Part shown: one piece after another, positions 1 to 11,822 of the stretch
Position numbering within the stretch: position 1 is the first letter of the stretch
Layout of the letters: the number at the start of each line of letters is the position of its first letter
Source: Paragordius varius
Taxonomy: Eukaryota; Nematomorpha
Direction of reading: 5' to 3'
Assembly (NCBI GenBank): GCA_964247055.1
Contig: OZ176057.1
Span: 5,580,001-5,644,000, forward strand
DNA: 64,000 bases
The notes under the pieces: generated by a model
The model's database searches: none
Told to the model about the DNA's origin: nothing
Seen by the model: only the letters and a program-made list of their open reading frames with translations
Program-made: the position numbers and the translations under genes

Positions 1-2221
1 ATTATTTTTTGAATCTTATTTTCCGCCAAGGTGTGAGACCGTAAAAATTCAATGAGGATTCCAGGTATTCCCTGTTAAAAGGCAAAAATTTTAGTCGTTC
101 TTATATATTGGCTGCTGGCTAAGGAGATACCCGCTAAAAACTGTCCCGTCATATCGAAATAGCGTCCTTTAGGGGCTAAATTTCAGAAAACCTATCAGGT
201 CATATGAGTTTAATAGGTGATTAGAATATTACCTGTAACAAGGCTTGAATTTAGGCCGTACGGTTTTTTAAAATTAGCCGTTAGTTAGGTCCTTCACCCT
301 GAAAAATGCGCTACCATAGAATAATTTTTTAGTTTTGAGGAAATTTTTCTTAAATAATGAGAGCATATGGAATCAATAATGCCATGTTTTCTCCGTAAAA
401 AGGCAAAATTTTTAATCAAGCGCTTTTTTGTATCAGTCTCTGGATAGGGAGCTACCCGCCTAAAACTGCGCCCCCATATCGAGATTGTGTTGTTTAGGAG
501 TTATTTTTCAGAAAAATTATCAGGCCCATATGTTAAATAAGGGCCTGAAATATTACCCGTAAAATGCAAATTTAGGTCGAGCGGTTTTTTTAAATTAGCC
601 GTTAACTAGGCCCTTTACGCCCTAGAAAATGCGCTATCATTGAACTATTATTTGGTTTAGAAGCAATTGTTCCAAAAACTAAAAGGAACATAATGAATGA
701 TTCCAGGTATTCCCCTATAATGGCAAAATTTTTATCGAACGTCTTTTTATATTGCCCTCTGGATAGAGACTACCCGCCTACAACTGCGTCACCATATCGA
801 TACAGCGTGTTGGAGGCAAATTTTAGAAATCTTATCAGGCCATATGATTTAAATTAGGGCTTGAAATATTACCGTAAAAAGGCAAAAATTTAAGTAAAGC
901 GGTTTTATTAAATTACCTTTTAATTAGGCCTTGCCCTGAAAAATGCGCCATTATACAATGATTTTTTGGTTTTGAGGCAAGTTTTCGAATCCCACGAGAG
1001 CATATGGAATTAATCATGATTCCATGTATAATCCGAATCAAGGCAAACATTTTAATCGAGCGTTTTTTGTTTCGCCCCTGGTTTAGGGGCTACCCGTATA
1101 AAACTGCGAAACCATATCGATACAGCATGCCTTTGGAGCCAAATTTCAGAAACCTTTGAGTTTAATAGAATATGGATTTCCTGATAATTCCAGATATTCC
1201 CCATATAAAGGCAAATTTGCCCAGAGCTTTTTTATACCTGTACCTGGGTTAGGAGTTACCCGCCAAAAACTGCGCCACTATAAGGAAATTGCGTTGTTCT
1301 AGAGATAATTTACAGAAAATTTATGAAGCCATATGAGCTAAAAGCTTGAAATATTACCCGTAACTAGGTAAAGGTCATGTGTTTTTTATTAGCTGTTAAT
1401 TTGGGGCCTTTATGCCCTAAAAATACATGCCATCATATAACAATCATTTACAGTCATGTATCTTTTATTTTATTAAAAATTTATTTTTTTTTGTTAAATG
1501 GGTATAAATATTTGGTAAAGAATGGAAAAAACAAGAGCTCTATGGTAATTCTTATACTTTTTTGATGAATATGATATTAATACCATAGAGCTCTTGTTTG
1601 TTCCATTCTTTACTAAATATTTATACCCATTTAACGACAAAAAATAAATTTTTGAAAATTAAATTATACATGACTGTAGCATTGAGGTATTTTTTTGAAT
1701 GACCCATGAGACGATGGTATCAAAGATGATTCCAAATGTTTGCCCTATAGAGGCAAAGAATTTAACTCAGCGCTTTTTTCATATAGGACTATGGATAGGG
1801 ATCCGGTTTAAAACTGAACGCCATACAAAAATAGCTTGGTTTTAGAGCTAATTTTCAAAAAACTTAAGCCATAGAGTTCAGTTAAACACATTTCTGGGGA
1901 ATTTGTATAATATCATTCTTTTCTTTAAAAAGGGACCCTAAAAGATTTACTTTTCATATCCCTTGATCCCAGCTTTGTGAACTCAAAATAAAACTTTAAA
2001 CCATGGTTTCGTAAAATGAAAAGAGGGACAGTTTTTTGTTCAATTTTCAGTAAACAATATTTGAGCCTATGCAAAACGTAAAAAAATAATTAAAGATATT
2101 CTTTTTATTAAATATGTTTTTTATTAATTTTTTTATCTCCGATTACCTCTATTTATTGCAAATTATTAGGAATAATTATCGGTGAGACTGCGTCACAGGG
2201 AAGCGTGACAGGGCCAGCTAG
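1..2221 (+). mobile_element. Helitron-like element, 3' portion, with ~320-bp tandem modules
   Basis: About six diverged copies of a ~320-bp module follow one another. Each has landmarks such as CCAGGTATTCCC, AAAGGCAAAAATTTTA, a CCCGCTAAAAACTG-like segment, CATATGAG and GCCGTTA. The stretch ends with a short hairpin (GTCAC at 2192-2196 pairing with GTGAC at 2205-2209), nine bases, and CTAG at 2218-2221 followed by T. A hairpin about ten bases before CTRR and a following T is the Helitron 3' signature. The same end recurs at 13135-13164. The 5' end lies outside the window. No Rep/helicase coding is visible, so the copy is non-autonomous. Confidence 0.5.
1451..1676. mobile_element. TA-site MITE inside the Helitron-like array
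   Basis: The element starts CAGTCATGTA and ends with its complement TACATGACTG, flanked by TA on both sides. The arms pair over roughly 100 bases with few mismatches; for example AAATGGGTATAAATATTTGG pairs with its complement near 1600-1630. It is 226 bp, non-coding and Tc1/mariner-like by its TA site. It interrupts one ~320-bp module and so is younger than the array. Confidence 0.7.
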
Positions 2222-2580
2222 TATATTATAGATTTTTAATTTTGAGTCAGGTATCTAAAATTTTAAGTTGATGAGCCATCCAAAATCATCTATTTTACCA
2301 CAAGTTTAGCATAATGTTTTCAGGCATAATGCATAATAATTATAGAGCATTTTCTAATTTAATCAAACCTCCAACACAATTATTTATAATTGTTTATATA
2401 TTTTTCCTTATTTGAATCAAAATTATTTGACCACTTGGTGAATATCCCAAATTGCTTCACGTTTTACTATTCATATTCTTAGGAGCTCTTTTGTAGATTA
2501 AATAAAATGGGCAAAAAAACGTAACAACATATTATTATTTTTAATTGAATAAACATTACATTTGAAATAAATTGCCACTT
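2222..2580. other. AT-rich spacer, nothing recognised
   Basis: I see no coding frame, no terminal repeats and no similarity to the other families of the window. Confidence 0.5.
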
Positions 2581-2582
2581 TA

Positions 2583-2770
2583 CAGATGAAGTATACATTG
2601 CTAGAAAGTTATTAATTATTGCCAAATAGCATGCATATAAAGGTCAGTATTATTGGCTAATAGTTATTTTTTCACTCCATACTATTATTAGCCAATAATA
2701 ATTCTCTTTGGTGCATATACTATTTGGCAATAATTAAAAACTTTCCAACAATTTATACTTACTCATACTG
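2583..2770. mobile_element. TA-site MITE, CAGTATGAGTAAG family
   Basis: This inverted-repeat element of ~190 bp has arms containing TATACATTGCTAGAAAG, ATTGCCAAATAGCAT and AGTATTATTGGC, mirrored at the other end. TA flanks both ends. Five further copies lie in the window. Confidence 0.7.
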
Positions 2771-3148
2771 TAAATTAACTTTTAGCGTTTATGAATATAT
2801 TTAAAATTAAGATTTAACAATTTTAAACATTGATTTTAAATTTGTTAAAATATACCTTCATTTAATTTAAGGTATTTTTGTCATTTAATTGTAAGGCGAT
2901 AACAAATTGTTCATCGAGTTAGGAAGAAAATATAATAAATTTAAGATGTATATTTTTAGTATTTTATTTAATCTATCGCGATTACTTAATTGATTCACCA
3001 CAGGTGTTTAATTATAATATAATTAAAATTATATTTTTTTTTTACTAATTAAAGCCAAGAAATTATAAATTATTTCTGATTTAATACAATTGTGCGAAAA
3101 ATACATACGGTATAAATCAATTTTTAAATTAAGATTAACAGTAAATAC

Positions 3149-3792
3149 CGGGCTTGGAACCGGAACCCAATTCCTTATATTTCAAGAGCCGGTTCCGGTT
3201 TCACCTCCTAAATTAGTGGTTCCCATATATTTTTTATTATACAGTAAAAATTGCAATTATACTGACAAGTAATATAATATTTTTTCACAAAAAGATCTTG
3301 ATTTTTATTAATTATAACTCATTGTTTTCAATCTACACTACAAAGTATAATACAAAAATGTAATTTTCTAATACAATCAATTATATATTTACAATATTAA
3401 TTGAAAGTATATATAGGATAAATTAAGGTTTAACAAAGTATGGTTGTCTTTTGATAAAAAATTTTTTTAGATACCATCCTTGATTTAATTCTCATGATGT
3501 ACCCTTATACGTTTACATTTTCCTATTATATTTTTACATTTATGATGCTACACTATATTTTTTTCACTATATACATTTGGCAATTTATAATAAATTGTTT
3601 AATTTATAATTGTTAATATTTTGGTTGTATTAATAGTATAAAAAATATTTTGTAAGAAAATCATTTAATAAAAAGTTAGGAACCGAAAATGGAACCGGTT
3701 CTCAGTATAAAGAACCGGTTCCGGAACCGCTAAATTTATAAGGAACCGACCCAGTTCCGGTTCCACTTTTTTTGAGCCGGTTCCAAGCCCTG
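3149..3792. mobile_element. hAT-type non-autonomous element with 8-bp target duplication
   Basis: The ends are GGGCTTGGAACCGGAAC and its complement GGTTCCAAGCCCTG. The 8-bp direct repeat GTAAATAC stands at 3141-3148 and 3793-3800. Eight-base duplications and CAGGGCTTGGAACC-like ends are typical of hAT elements. The GC-rich GGTTCCGG motifs form several internal palindromes. No transposase is present. Confidence 0.75.
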
Positions 3793-3800
3793 GTAAATAC

Positions 3801-4250
3801 GCTATTAATACCAAAAGAATTTATACATAATTTTTGGTAATTTTTCCTAAAACTTTTTCCTATTTTGTCATTACATACCTAATAAATATATATATATATA
3901 TATACATAGTTTTTATAATAATATTAGCTATATTTTTAAATCTGTCAAGTGTACCCTATTTACCACCCTTTCAAAATCTTCAAGTTTTACTTGATTATAT
4001 GATTTTTCATCACCTCCGAATCAAGTTTTCATGCTTGACTTTATTTCTCAAATGTTAAAATTTTTTTATCTCATGAGAACAAGCCATGACTTGAAAACTT
4101 GTAAGTCAAGTCAAAAAAAAATTTACCACCTCACCCATTATTTGCATTTATTGAATTTCAATTATTTGCCAAAAAAAATAATTTTTATTTTAACCCAAAC
4201 ATTTTTTAAAATTAATATGTGAACCGCAACATCATTTAGTAAAATTTTTA
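3801..4250. other. AT-rich spacer with a short TA microsatellite
   Basis: A (TA)n run lies near 3885-3904. Two short open frames here have no coding character. Confidence 0.4.
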
Positions 4251-4252
4251 TA

Positions 4253-4472
4253 CAGTAAAAATATAATTATACAGAATTAAAAATATAATGACAAATATTT
4301 TTTCCAAAAAACAACCTTTAAATTACATAGTTGATTGTGTTATTATATACACATCTATATAATTTGCAGTTGCATAAAAAACGTATGTAAAAAAGTACAC
4401 AGTGGTATTTTGAAAAAATAATTTATCTTTATATTTTTATGTTTAGCCTCCGTATAATTTTAATTTTTACTG
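4253..4472. mobile_element. TA-site MITE, CAGTAAAAATTG family
   Basis: A diverged copy of the commonest small element of the window. Its arms carry an ATTATACAGA-type block and CAAATATTTTTT, and it ends CCGTATAATTTTAATTTTTA followed by CTG. Full copies have GGACAAAACG in both arms. Confidence 0.6.
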
Positions 4473-4483
4473 TTAAATTTTAA

Positions 4484-7400
4484 TCAATTTCTTGGTCGTT
4501 TGTAAACCGTGATATGCTCAGCCAGTTTTCCATCAACATAAATGTTTTTCAAGAAACTTATCTTGGGACTTGTTTGACTATACTCTTGATCTCTAATGGT
4601 AATATTACATTCACCTATCGGATCCTTGTAATATTGATTACAGGAGGGTAAAGTGTAATTAGTCATGTCAGATATCTTTGCAACTGTTTTCTTGGGGGTT
4701 TGAATGAAATTTATCTTATGGACAAGAACAGGATAAATTCCCTTCTTTGCAAAAATTGCAATATTTATATTTTCATCCATAAACCAAGTGTCGTCAATAA
4801 CATATTTTGGGTCGATCATGTGTCTGCCATTACGGAACCAAATGAAAAAGTCATCATTATTGAGTTTTTGATGAAAATAATCGTTTTTGTTAATTTCTAT
4901 GTGTATTAACTGGCCAACGGTTACAGATCTTGTTTCACGCAACTCTATCAGATTATAAATATAAAAATAAATTTATTCCGCTGCAATAATTAGTATTTAA
5001 AATAGCGGTGCTATATGATTATCAGATTAGACGAGCACGAGGCTTTATAAGCCGCAATAAAGAAAATAGTTGGCATCATTAAAACAATATTTTTAATTAA
5101 TACAATCTTAATTCAAGTTAGCAAAACCATCAATTCGCAACTTATTACTAGTTAATTAAAATTGATTAAAAAATATTGAATATATTAAATTAGGTTAATA
5201 ACAAGTTGTTAAACCCTTTATGAAAAAACTCCTAGTCCTTTTTCGTAATCTGTATTAATGGTAATTTTTTCAAAGAAAAATAAATAATTTTATTCTTTGA
5301 AAATAATCTGGAGAGAATATTTGAGAAATGATACATTCTCTCAAGTAGTATACAATTTTTGGTCAAAATCAAAATTTTTCCAATCACAACTTTTTATATT
5401 GTTTTACGCACAATCCATTCAACGTGCGCATCCTTTTACCAGGGGTCAAAAAACCGTATTTTGATAAAAAAAACATGTAATTATATAAGGAAATCAATTG
5501 TGTGTATATTATTTTAAATATTATATATACATAATATTTTTCACATTTCGCCCATCTCTTACGTAATATATGAATGCCGTGAAAGGATATCGATTTTCTG
5601 AAAGCCATTTGTCAAGTCATTTTCCAACATTTTTAAAATGCTACTTTGCAACGGTGTTTCCCATTAACCTAGTTGTAATGGTAAGATAGCGCCATGAGAG
5701 GAGAGTTTCGAAGATGCGAAAGAATTTTCTATCGTGATTATATGATGTTGTTCTCTAGTTTTATTTTGCTGTCTCCGAGGTTGTGTTTTAAAAGATAACT
5801 TACAATACCCTTCTTCCATTTGGACACGGATTTCTCGCCAGAGCAATTTGGCTTGGTGTTGATAGACCGGCTTGACAAGGTTCCGCTTTGGATTAACAAA
5901 AATCCAATTTTCGTCACCCGTCCCAATTGGATGCAAAAATGATCTTTTGCGGCGTTTAATCAGGATTTTATGAGTAAATTTGCGATCTTGTTACCCCTAT
6001 AAATCCTAGCTTAAAGTCAGATTTTTCTATGGATTTGACATTCATTCATTTGTACGACCAATCTACCGAGTTTTTTGGTTCTTCCCATTGCTTGTAGACA
6101 TCTATCGATTGTTTTTTGTGATACATGTAATGCTTCTGCCAATTGTTGTTAAGTTTGACGGGTTATTCAATAACTATTATACTTTAGCGTCTTGGCAGTT
6201 GTGCGGTCTAGAGCGCCCATACTCTTTTACTCAAGATTACAACATTTAATAATTTGAAACCATGTTGAACAAATGTCAATCGATGGAGGATGTTCACCAT
6301 AGGTTTCTGCCAGCAAACAAACCTTTTTCTTCTGATGGCAATGCATACCGAATATTATTTTCAGGCGCGAAATTTGACAGATAATTGAAGGATAAAAATA
6401 AGTATGTTGTGTGTGTTAGTAATTTATCGTCATATAAACAAAAGCGTTGTGTATACAGTATACTAATTGTCTGCGTATTCGCAGACTATTTTTCTTAAAT
6501 AAAGTAAACAAGTAAAGGGTGTAGCGTCAAATTGTCGGCCACCTCTGTCTAAGCATTCCCTACCCACCCATAGCGAGATTCAGACCGGAGAAAATAAGCC
6601 AGTAAAAACTTATGAGTACACTTGTACATATATTTAAATGATTATTTGTATATTTTTCTATATATATACCAATTCAAATATTTTAGCATGATTGTTAATT
6701 TCGTAAATTCGTATGTTATTGTAAAATGATAAGTTTTATGTTTGCTTATAGACAATAAGTGTTAAATAAAATTCGTTTACCTATGTATTTTACATTATTC
6801 CTCGTGCTGCAATATTCACAAACAAGCTTGTTATTATATGATTCAACATGCACATTATGTTGTTGAGTACAGTTGTATGGGGTAAATAAAACAATATGTC
6901 AAAATCAATCAATTTTTTTCTATCTTACAACAATAATTTTGTTTGTTTAATTTGGGCAATATTTGTTTGACATAAGGAGTAAGGATACATTGCTAATTTT
7001 TCATTAATTATTGCCAAATAGCATATACAGCAAAGGGCAGTATTATTGGCATATAATTGCCAATAATAATTCTCTTTGCGGCTGCATAAGCTATTTGGTA
7101 ATAATAAATTAAAAGCTAGCAATGCACACCTACTCATACTGTAAAACAAACGCTGCTATGTTAGAAATCAAACAATGTACATAGTTCAGCATAAATGTAC
7201 ATAATGTATTAGCTAGAAAACTAATTATTGCCACCAAATAGCATAAATAGCAAAGGGCAGTATTATTGGCATATAGTTATTTTTATCACTTTTTACTATT
7301 ATTAGCCAATAAAAATGCTCTATGTTTTATATGCTTGCTATCTGGCCATATTTAATAAAAAACAACTATATGTACAGTTTTACTCACATCATTACAACAT

Positions 7401-10400
7401 ATCAATAGGCATATCCAAATACTCTATGAGTCAAATATACATATAACTGCTGAATAACTAATATTTAACAAAATTGCTTATCAAAATTATCAAATTAATA
7501 ATTGATAAAATTCTACCCATCAAAAATATGCTCCCATATGCTATCAATCGGTTATCTACATGGAGGCAATACATGTCGTCAAAATCGATTTTCATTTTGG
7601 GTGCCATATCTTCAATTTCCTCGTGTGTTGCGTTAAATTGTATAGCAAAATTACTGAAAGTTAGTTTAACTTTTCGGCCATCATAGTAAGGAATTTCCTT
7701 GTTGAAAATATTTCCCCCAACAAAAGCCATGTGATCTATCTTTTGAGTTTTATTTTCTGTTGTGTAGGTATAAAATAAAAAAAATTTGAGTTAAAGTTTG
7801 TTACTAATTATTGGCCTTTAATTTACTCAAAATATAATTTTACCAAATTTATTTCAATAAAACTGAATATAATAAAAATGATAGAAGCGATACTTTAGTT
7901 CAGGAATGTACAGCACAAATGACTTCGCGGGCCGTATTTTTAATCAAAAGAAATGGGTTTGAAATTGGCATTTATATATTTTTTATGGATTTTAATCAGA
8001 TGATTGTGAATAAAAATATTCATACGATATATTTACGATTTATTTAACCACTATTCACCAGTTCGTAGCTTAAATTGTATAGATTTGGTGAAAAAATTGA
8101 TAACGATATATCTATTTTGCTGAAATTTGTAGGGATTTTAATTTTTCGAGGGCCACATGTTGACTCCTGATTTAGACATATGTGAATGAGCTTAAAGCTA
8201 AGTATTTCGGTGAATTCGACTCAAAAAACGCAAGCAAATGAATTAAAAATCAAATTTTTTTGTAAATGAATATATTATTATGAACCATCATTTATGTGCA
8301 ATTTCGAAATTATGAACTTTATACATATCAAAATATGAGGCACATATGGATTTTATAAAACTAAATTTCATGCCCTTTTATTTAAATGTTCTACAGTAAA
8401 AAAAATAATACGGCGAAAAACATAAAAATATAGAGACAAATATTTTTTATCAAAAAACAACCATACTTTTTAAAACGTGAAAATATACAATTCAATTACA
8501 ATTGTGAAATACCAATCTCATGCTTGCAGTTTAAAAACAATTACAGTAAAAATTGAATTTATACGAACAAAACGTAAAAATATAAAGACAAATATTTATA
8601 AAACGAACATACTTTTTTAAATATTAGTTTTTCTTATATAAAATAAAATTAATTACGCATGGAAAATATAAAATTGATTGTGTTAGTAATAGACATCTCT
8701 ATTTCATGCTTTGTGTATTTGAATAATGAGCTCTAATTTAAAAAAAAAATAAGATTTAAAAAGTATGGTTGTCTTTAGAAAAAAATATTTGTTTTTATAT
8801 TTTTATATTTTTCCCGTATAATTCCAACTTATTTATAGTAAAAATGTACAGCGGTTTTAAATATGCCATTTGCACTTCAAGAGCGCCCTTGAACAATTTA
8901 AGGTGGTTATTAAAATTTTTATATTTGAATTTAACCATAATTTTTGCATTGATTTTTTTATTTTATTACTTTTCAACCTAATTTGTTCATAATATTATTC
9001 ATTTAAAAAAATTTTCATTCAAAACTATTTTTTTTAAAATAAAATTTTCCAATTCAACAATATTATTAATTTAAAATTATTTTAATAATAAATTGGAAAT
9101 AATAACCCAGAAAACCCATATATTTTTTAACCTATATGTTAAAACCTTATTAATATATATACCATTTACAGATCTCATTCACCCTTGAACAATTCACACC
9201 CTTCGATTCAAAACTTTGTGTTTTTAAAAATTAAAAAATTTTATTTTATAATATTTTCAAAATATATAATTCTCTTTAAAATTAATATAATGATGGGAAA
9301 ATAATAAATTATGTCGAAAAAATATATTCGATATTAATGATGCGTTATATTACATCAAAAACACAAAATTTATTTATTGGGAGAATTTGAATTGTTTAAG
9401 GGTTAATTTGACTAGGGTGAATTGAATTGAAAATGGTATATAATATTTTTCAATAAATTATATAGATTGTTTCTATTAAAAGTTGATATTGATATTGATT
9501 TATGCCAAATAAGGAAAATAGGTTAAAAATGATAAAAATAGATGAATGATATACGATTTGATTATAAAATATAAAAAAAAATTGAAAAAAAAATGAAAGA
9601 CCAATTTCAAATGTTTTCAAGGAGACCAACTTAAAGTGTTTAAGGACCAATTTCAACTGTTCAAGGAGTCAACTTAAAGTGTTCAAGGACCAATTCAAGT
9701 GCAAATTGTATATTTGCCCATATAATTTTACACTATGTAGCAAAAACTATTATATAATATACACAAATAAATACCGATTATGATAAAATTATCTTGTCCA
9801 AACATCTTCTCTTTGTACATAAGCGTGATGATGCCATTTCGTTTATGTTGTAAAATTGGATGAAAATTTAAAAGTTTAACTCTCACAGCTGTATTGTTAA
9901 CCTTTTCAATCTCAAAATTTTCTTTATAATAAGTTGTGTCATTTATTTTTATAGTCCAATCTTCGGAAAGTTCATCGGATTCTGGAATTTCAAAAATTGC
10001 TTCCCAATCCCCACACCATACCCATTTATACGTTTCCCTAGCTAATAGTATATATATATATATATATGTCGAAAATAAAAATTATTTTGATATAAAATTA
10101 AAGTTATACTGACAAAACGTGAAAATATAAAGGCAAATATGATTTTTAAAGACTTCTGCGCTTTTGTATTCTTTTTTAATTGAATATAACTCATTGTTGT
10201 AAACAGCAAATTATAAAGTAAAAAGGTAAATGTAATAAAATCATTTATAAAGGAAAAAAGGTTATAAAAGTATGGTGGTATTTTTAACAAAGATTTTGTC
10301 CGTATAATTTAATTCTGTTTATGGGTATGCTAAAAAAACGATTATTATATTTATTTATACCCTTGATCAGAATTTCATATTTAATTGGTAGGTTCTCCCC

Positions 10401-10637
10401 TTTTCTCAAACATGTATACGATCCACTAAAATTGGCCCTTTTTGGTATGAGTATATTATTATTATTATTATTATGTTTCCATTGAATTGGATTACAGAAT
10501 TCGGCTTCGATCGCAATATATTGTGAAACATTTTCCGATTCGAAAATATATATAGGACGCCCTTTTAATACATAGATTTGTAATATTATTATTATAGAAA
10601 ATAGTAGTATGGATATACGGCATGATGGTTGCTTCAT
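4484..10637 (-). CDS. Four-exon gene for an unrecognised secreted, sequon-rich protein (~407 aa)
   Basis: The exons are 10637-10361, 10041-9775, 7735-7517 and 4944-4484. Each junction has GT..AG, and all three introns are phase 1, so the frame runs unbroken to the TAA. The start gives MKQPSCRISILLFS, followed by a strongly hydrophobic run to about residue 25, a clear signal peptide. The mature part has about seven N-glycosylation sequons (for example NVS, NFS, NAT, NIT). Exon 1 has a cysteine-tryptophan...SGSYTC pattern recalling an Ig-like fold. Exon 2 begins RETYKWVWCGDW, and the last exon ends in ITVYKRPRN. Symmetrical phase-1 exons suit a secreted modular protein. I do not recognise the family and the Ig suggestion is weak. 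The introns are 319, 2039 and 2572 bp and are filled with transposon remains. The start is the first ATG before the signal peptide. Confidence 0.72.
5660..6360 (-). pseudogene. Dead mariner transposase remnant
   Basis: Read on the minus strand in several frames, this shows the order of a mariner transposase. A paired-type N-terminal part AETYGEHPPSIDIC lies near 6270-6330. A second helix-turn-helix LAEALHVSQKTIDRCL followed by LGRLV lies near 6060-6160. The catalytic-domain start TGDENWIF...NPKR lies near 5880-5930. Stops and frame changes separate the parts, and the DD34D core after the first aspartate is decayed. It sits in the last intron of the secreted-protein gene. The terminal repeats were not found. 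Confidence 0.7.
6361..6970. other. Intronic AT-rich spacer
   Basis: No gene or element is recognised apart from a short palindrome GTCTGCG..CGCAGAC near 6469-6486. Confidence 0.4.
6971..7141. mobile_element. TA-site MITE, CAGTATGAGTAAG family
   Basis: The arms are recognisable from ATTATTGCCAAATAGCATAT, CAAAGGGCAGTATTATTGGC and their mirror, ending CTACTCATACTG before TA. The left end is eroded. Confidence 0.6.
7205..7375. mobile_element. TA-site MITE, CAGTATGAGTAAG family, eroded
   Basis: Contains the family's AAATAGCATAAATAGCAAAG and GGGCAGTATTATTGGC blocks with mirrored remains. It lies directly beside another copy. Confidence 0.5.
7901..8169. mobile_element. hAT-like non-autonomous element (CTTCGCGGGCC family)
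   Basis: Starts CAGGAATGTACAGC and ends GTTGACTCCTG, imperfect inverted ends, with GACTTCGCGGGCCGTATT inside one end and a GGGCCACATG block in the other. The flanks share TTTAG. Related copies lie at 37254, 41953, 49077, 53457 and inside the large foldback element. Confidence 0.55.
8394..8840. mobile_element. TA-site MITE, CAGTAAAAATTG family: one half copy and one full copy
   Basis: 8394-8540 is one arm only. 8544-8840 is a whole copy with GACAAATATT and mirrored AAATATTTGT, AAAAGTATGGTTGTCTTTA in the right arm, and a CCGTATAATTCC end. Both lie in the second intron of the secreted-protein gene. Confidence 0.65.
8861..9712. mobile_element. TATACCATTT-superfamily element, CACTTCAAG family
   Basis: The left end is ATGCCATTTGCACTTCAAG and the right end CAATTCAAGTGCAAATTGTATA. 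The right arm is made of ~21-bp units such as CCAACTTAAAGTGTTCAAG and CCAATTTCAACTGTTCAAG. The left arm starts the same way in the opposite orientation. Another superfamily member (9157-9440) is nested inside. There is no coding sequence. Confidence 0.55.
9157..9440. mobile_element. TATACCATTT-superfamily element, AATTCACCC family, nested
   Basis: Starts TATACCATTTACAGA and ends GAAAATGGTATA. The arms carry 21-bp units of the CACCCTTGAACAATTC type on the left and their complement on the right. Confidence 0.65.
10060..10320. mobile_element. TA-site MITE, CAGTAAAAATTG family
   Basis: The copy lies in the first intron of the secreted-protein gene. It has GACAAAACGTGAAAATATAA, a TAACTCATTGTT centre, and TTTGTCCGTATAATTTAATT at the right. 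Confidence 0.6.
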
Positions 10638-10896
10638 TATTTGATATGCGAAGTTAATCAAAAATTGAGAGAAATAATTTTAATATTATTGATACAACAC
10701 AATGTATTTCCAAAAAAATAAAGTGTATTTCTTGGAAACAATGTTTGTTTTTTATAAACAACGCATAAAAATAAATAGCTATCTGTAATTTTTATATTAC
10801 TAAATGATGTATAATTTTGATTTGTTATACAGGGTATTATAAATTATTTCTGTCTGGCCAATCATATCTATACAGCGCTATGTATGTTAACGTTTA

Positions 10897-11013
10897 CAGT
10901 AGAGTATATTGTAAAACGATAATTTGGCCATAATAAATAAATCATAGATACATTTGTTAGCATGAATGATCTTAAATTGTAACGCATTTGTTGTTTTTTA
11001 CCATACGCCATTG
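10897..11013. mobile_element. CAGTAGCGTATGG-family inverted-repeat element
   Basis: Starts CAGTAGAGTATATTG, ends TTTTTTACCATACGCCATTG, and is flanked by TA. The element is short and non-coding. Confidence 0.45.
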
Positions 11014-11087
11014 TAATTGATTGGATATTTGAACCAGCTTGCAAAATTTTGAGCCATAAATAATGTATTAAGGTTTTTTTATAAATA

Positions 11088-11199
11088 CAGTAAAAATTGT
11101 TATTGTAAAAACATAAGGATAAACATGTTTTTTAATAATCTGCTGTTCTTTGTTGGCTTTTGATTTTATTTCAATATAATTTATAAATTATAAAATATA
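11088..11199. mobile_element. TA-site MITE, CAGTAAAAATTG family, one arm
   Basis: A left arm only. It breaks off directly at the Helitron-like 5' end that follows. Confidence 0.45.
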
Positions 11200-11209
11200 C
11201 TAGCGTAAA

Positions 11210-11775
11210 TCTCGTGCTGCTACGCAGCCCGAGGAAGTCCTTCGGACTTTGGGGGGGGGGGGGGGAGGGGGCTATTTGAAATAAGGGACAATAAAGAGAT
11301 CAGCATATGTGGATTATTTCGAAACATTATTTAATAGATATGATTTTATAGGAATTTTAAAACGGAGCATTCATACTAATATATTGTTTAATTGGGAGAA
11401 AAAAAATTATTTTTGTGGACGTTATTTTTTTAAAAAATGGCATTTTACGGGGGGAGCGGGTAAAAAGAGGGACTAAATTAAAAAAGCGAGATGACTATGT
11501 TCGGCGCAATCGAAAATAAGTAAACATATATCATATTTGAAATTGAATGATCCAACACGTTCCAGAAAATTGTCTCAAAGACACGATTTTTGTGGACTAC
11601 TGTTTTCAAAAAAAAACGTTTTTCACACGGGGTGGGGCTGAACAGGGGGCCTATTTCAAAAAAGGGCGAAACTATTGTCGGGACATTCATTAATGATTAT
11701 ATTTTTTTGAACTTTGGATTCGAATGGGTCTACCGGTTCTCACAAAGCCAGCATTTTCCACTTTTAATATAGATT
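11210..11775 (+). mobile_element. Helitron-like element, 5' end and first module
   Basis: Starts TCTCGTGCTGCTACGCAGCC, preceded by A. It contains the small hairpins GCTGC/GCAGC and AAGTCC/GGACTT and then a G-run (11251-11271). The module follows with landmarks ATTTTACGGGGGGAGC, ATGTTCGGCGCAATCG, CACACGGGGTGG and GGGTCTACCGGTTTTCC-type sequence. The same start is found at 63177. A 5' TC after A and a 3' hairpin plus CTAG fit a rolling-circle element. Confidence 0.5.
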
Positions 11776-11822
11776 ACCATAAATAATGTTTTATTATCCA
11801 TATATTTTTTAACATCCTATAC

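Noticed and set aside
1377-1565. 62-codon frame near the window start
   Set aside because: It crosses into the 226-bp MITE at 1451 and joins two unrelated sequences.
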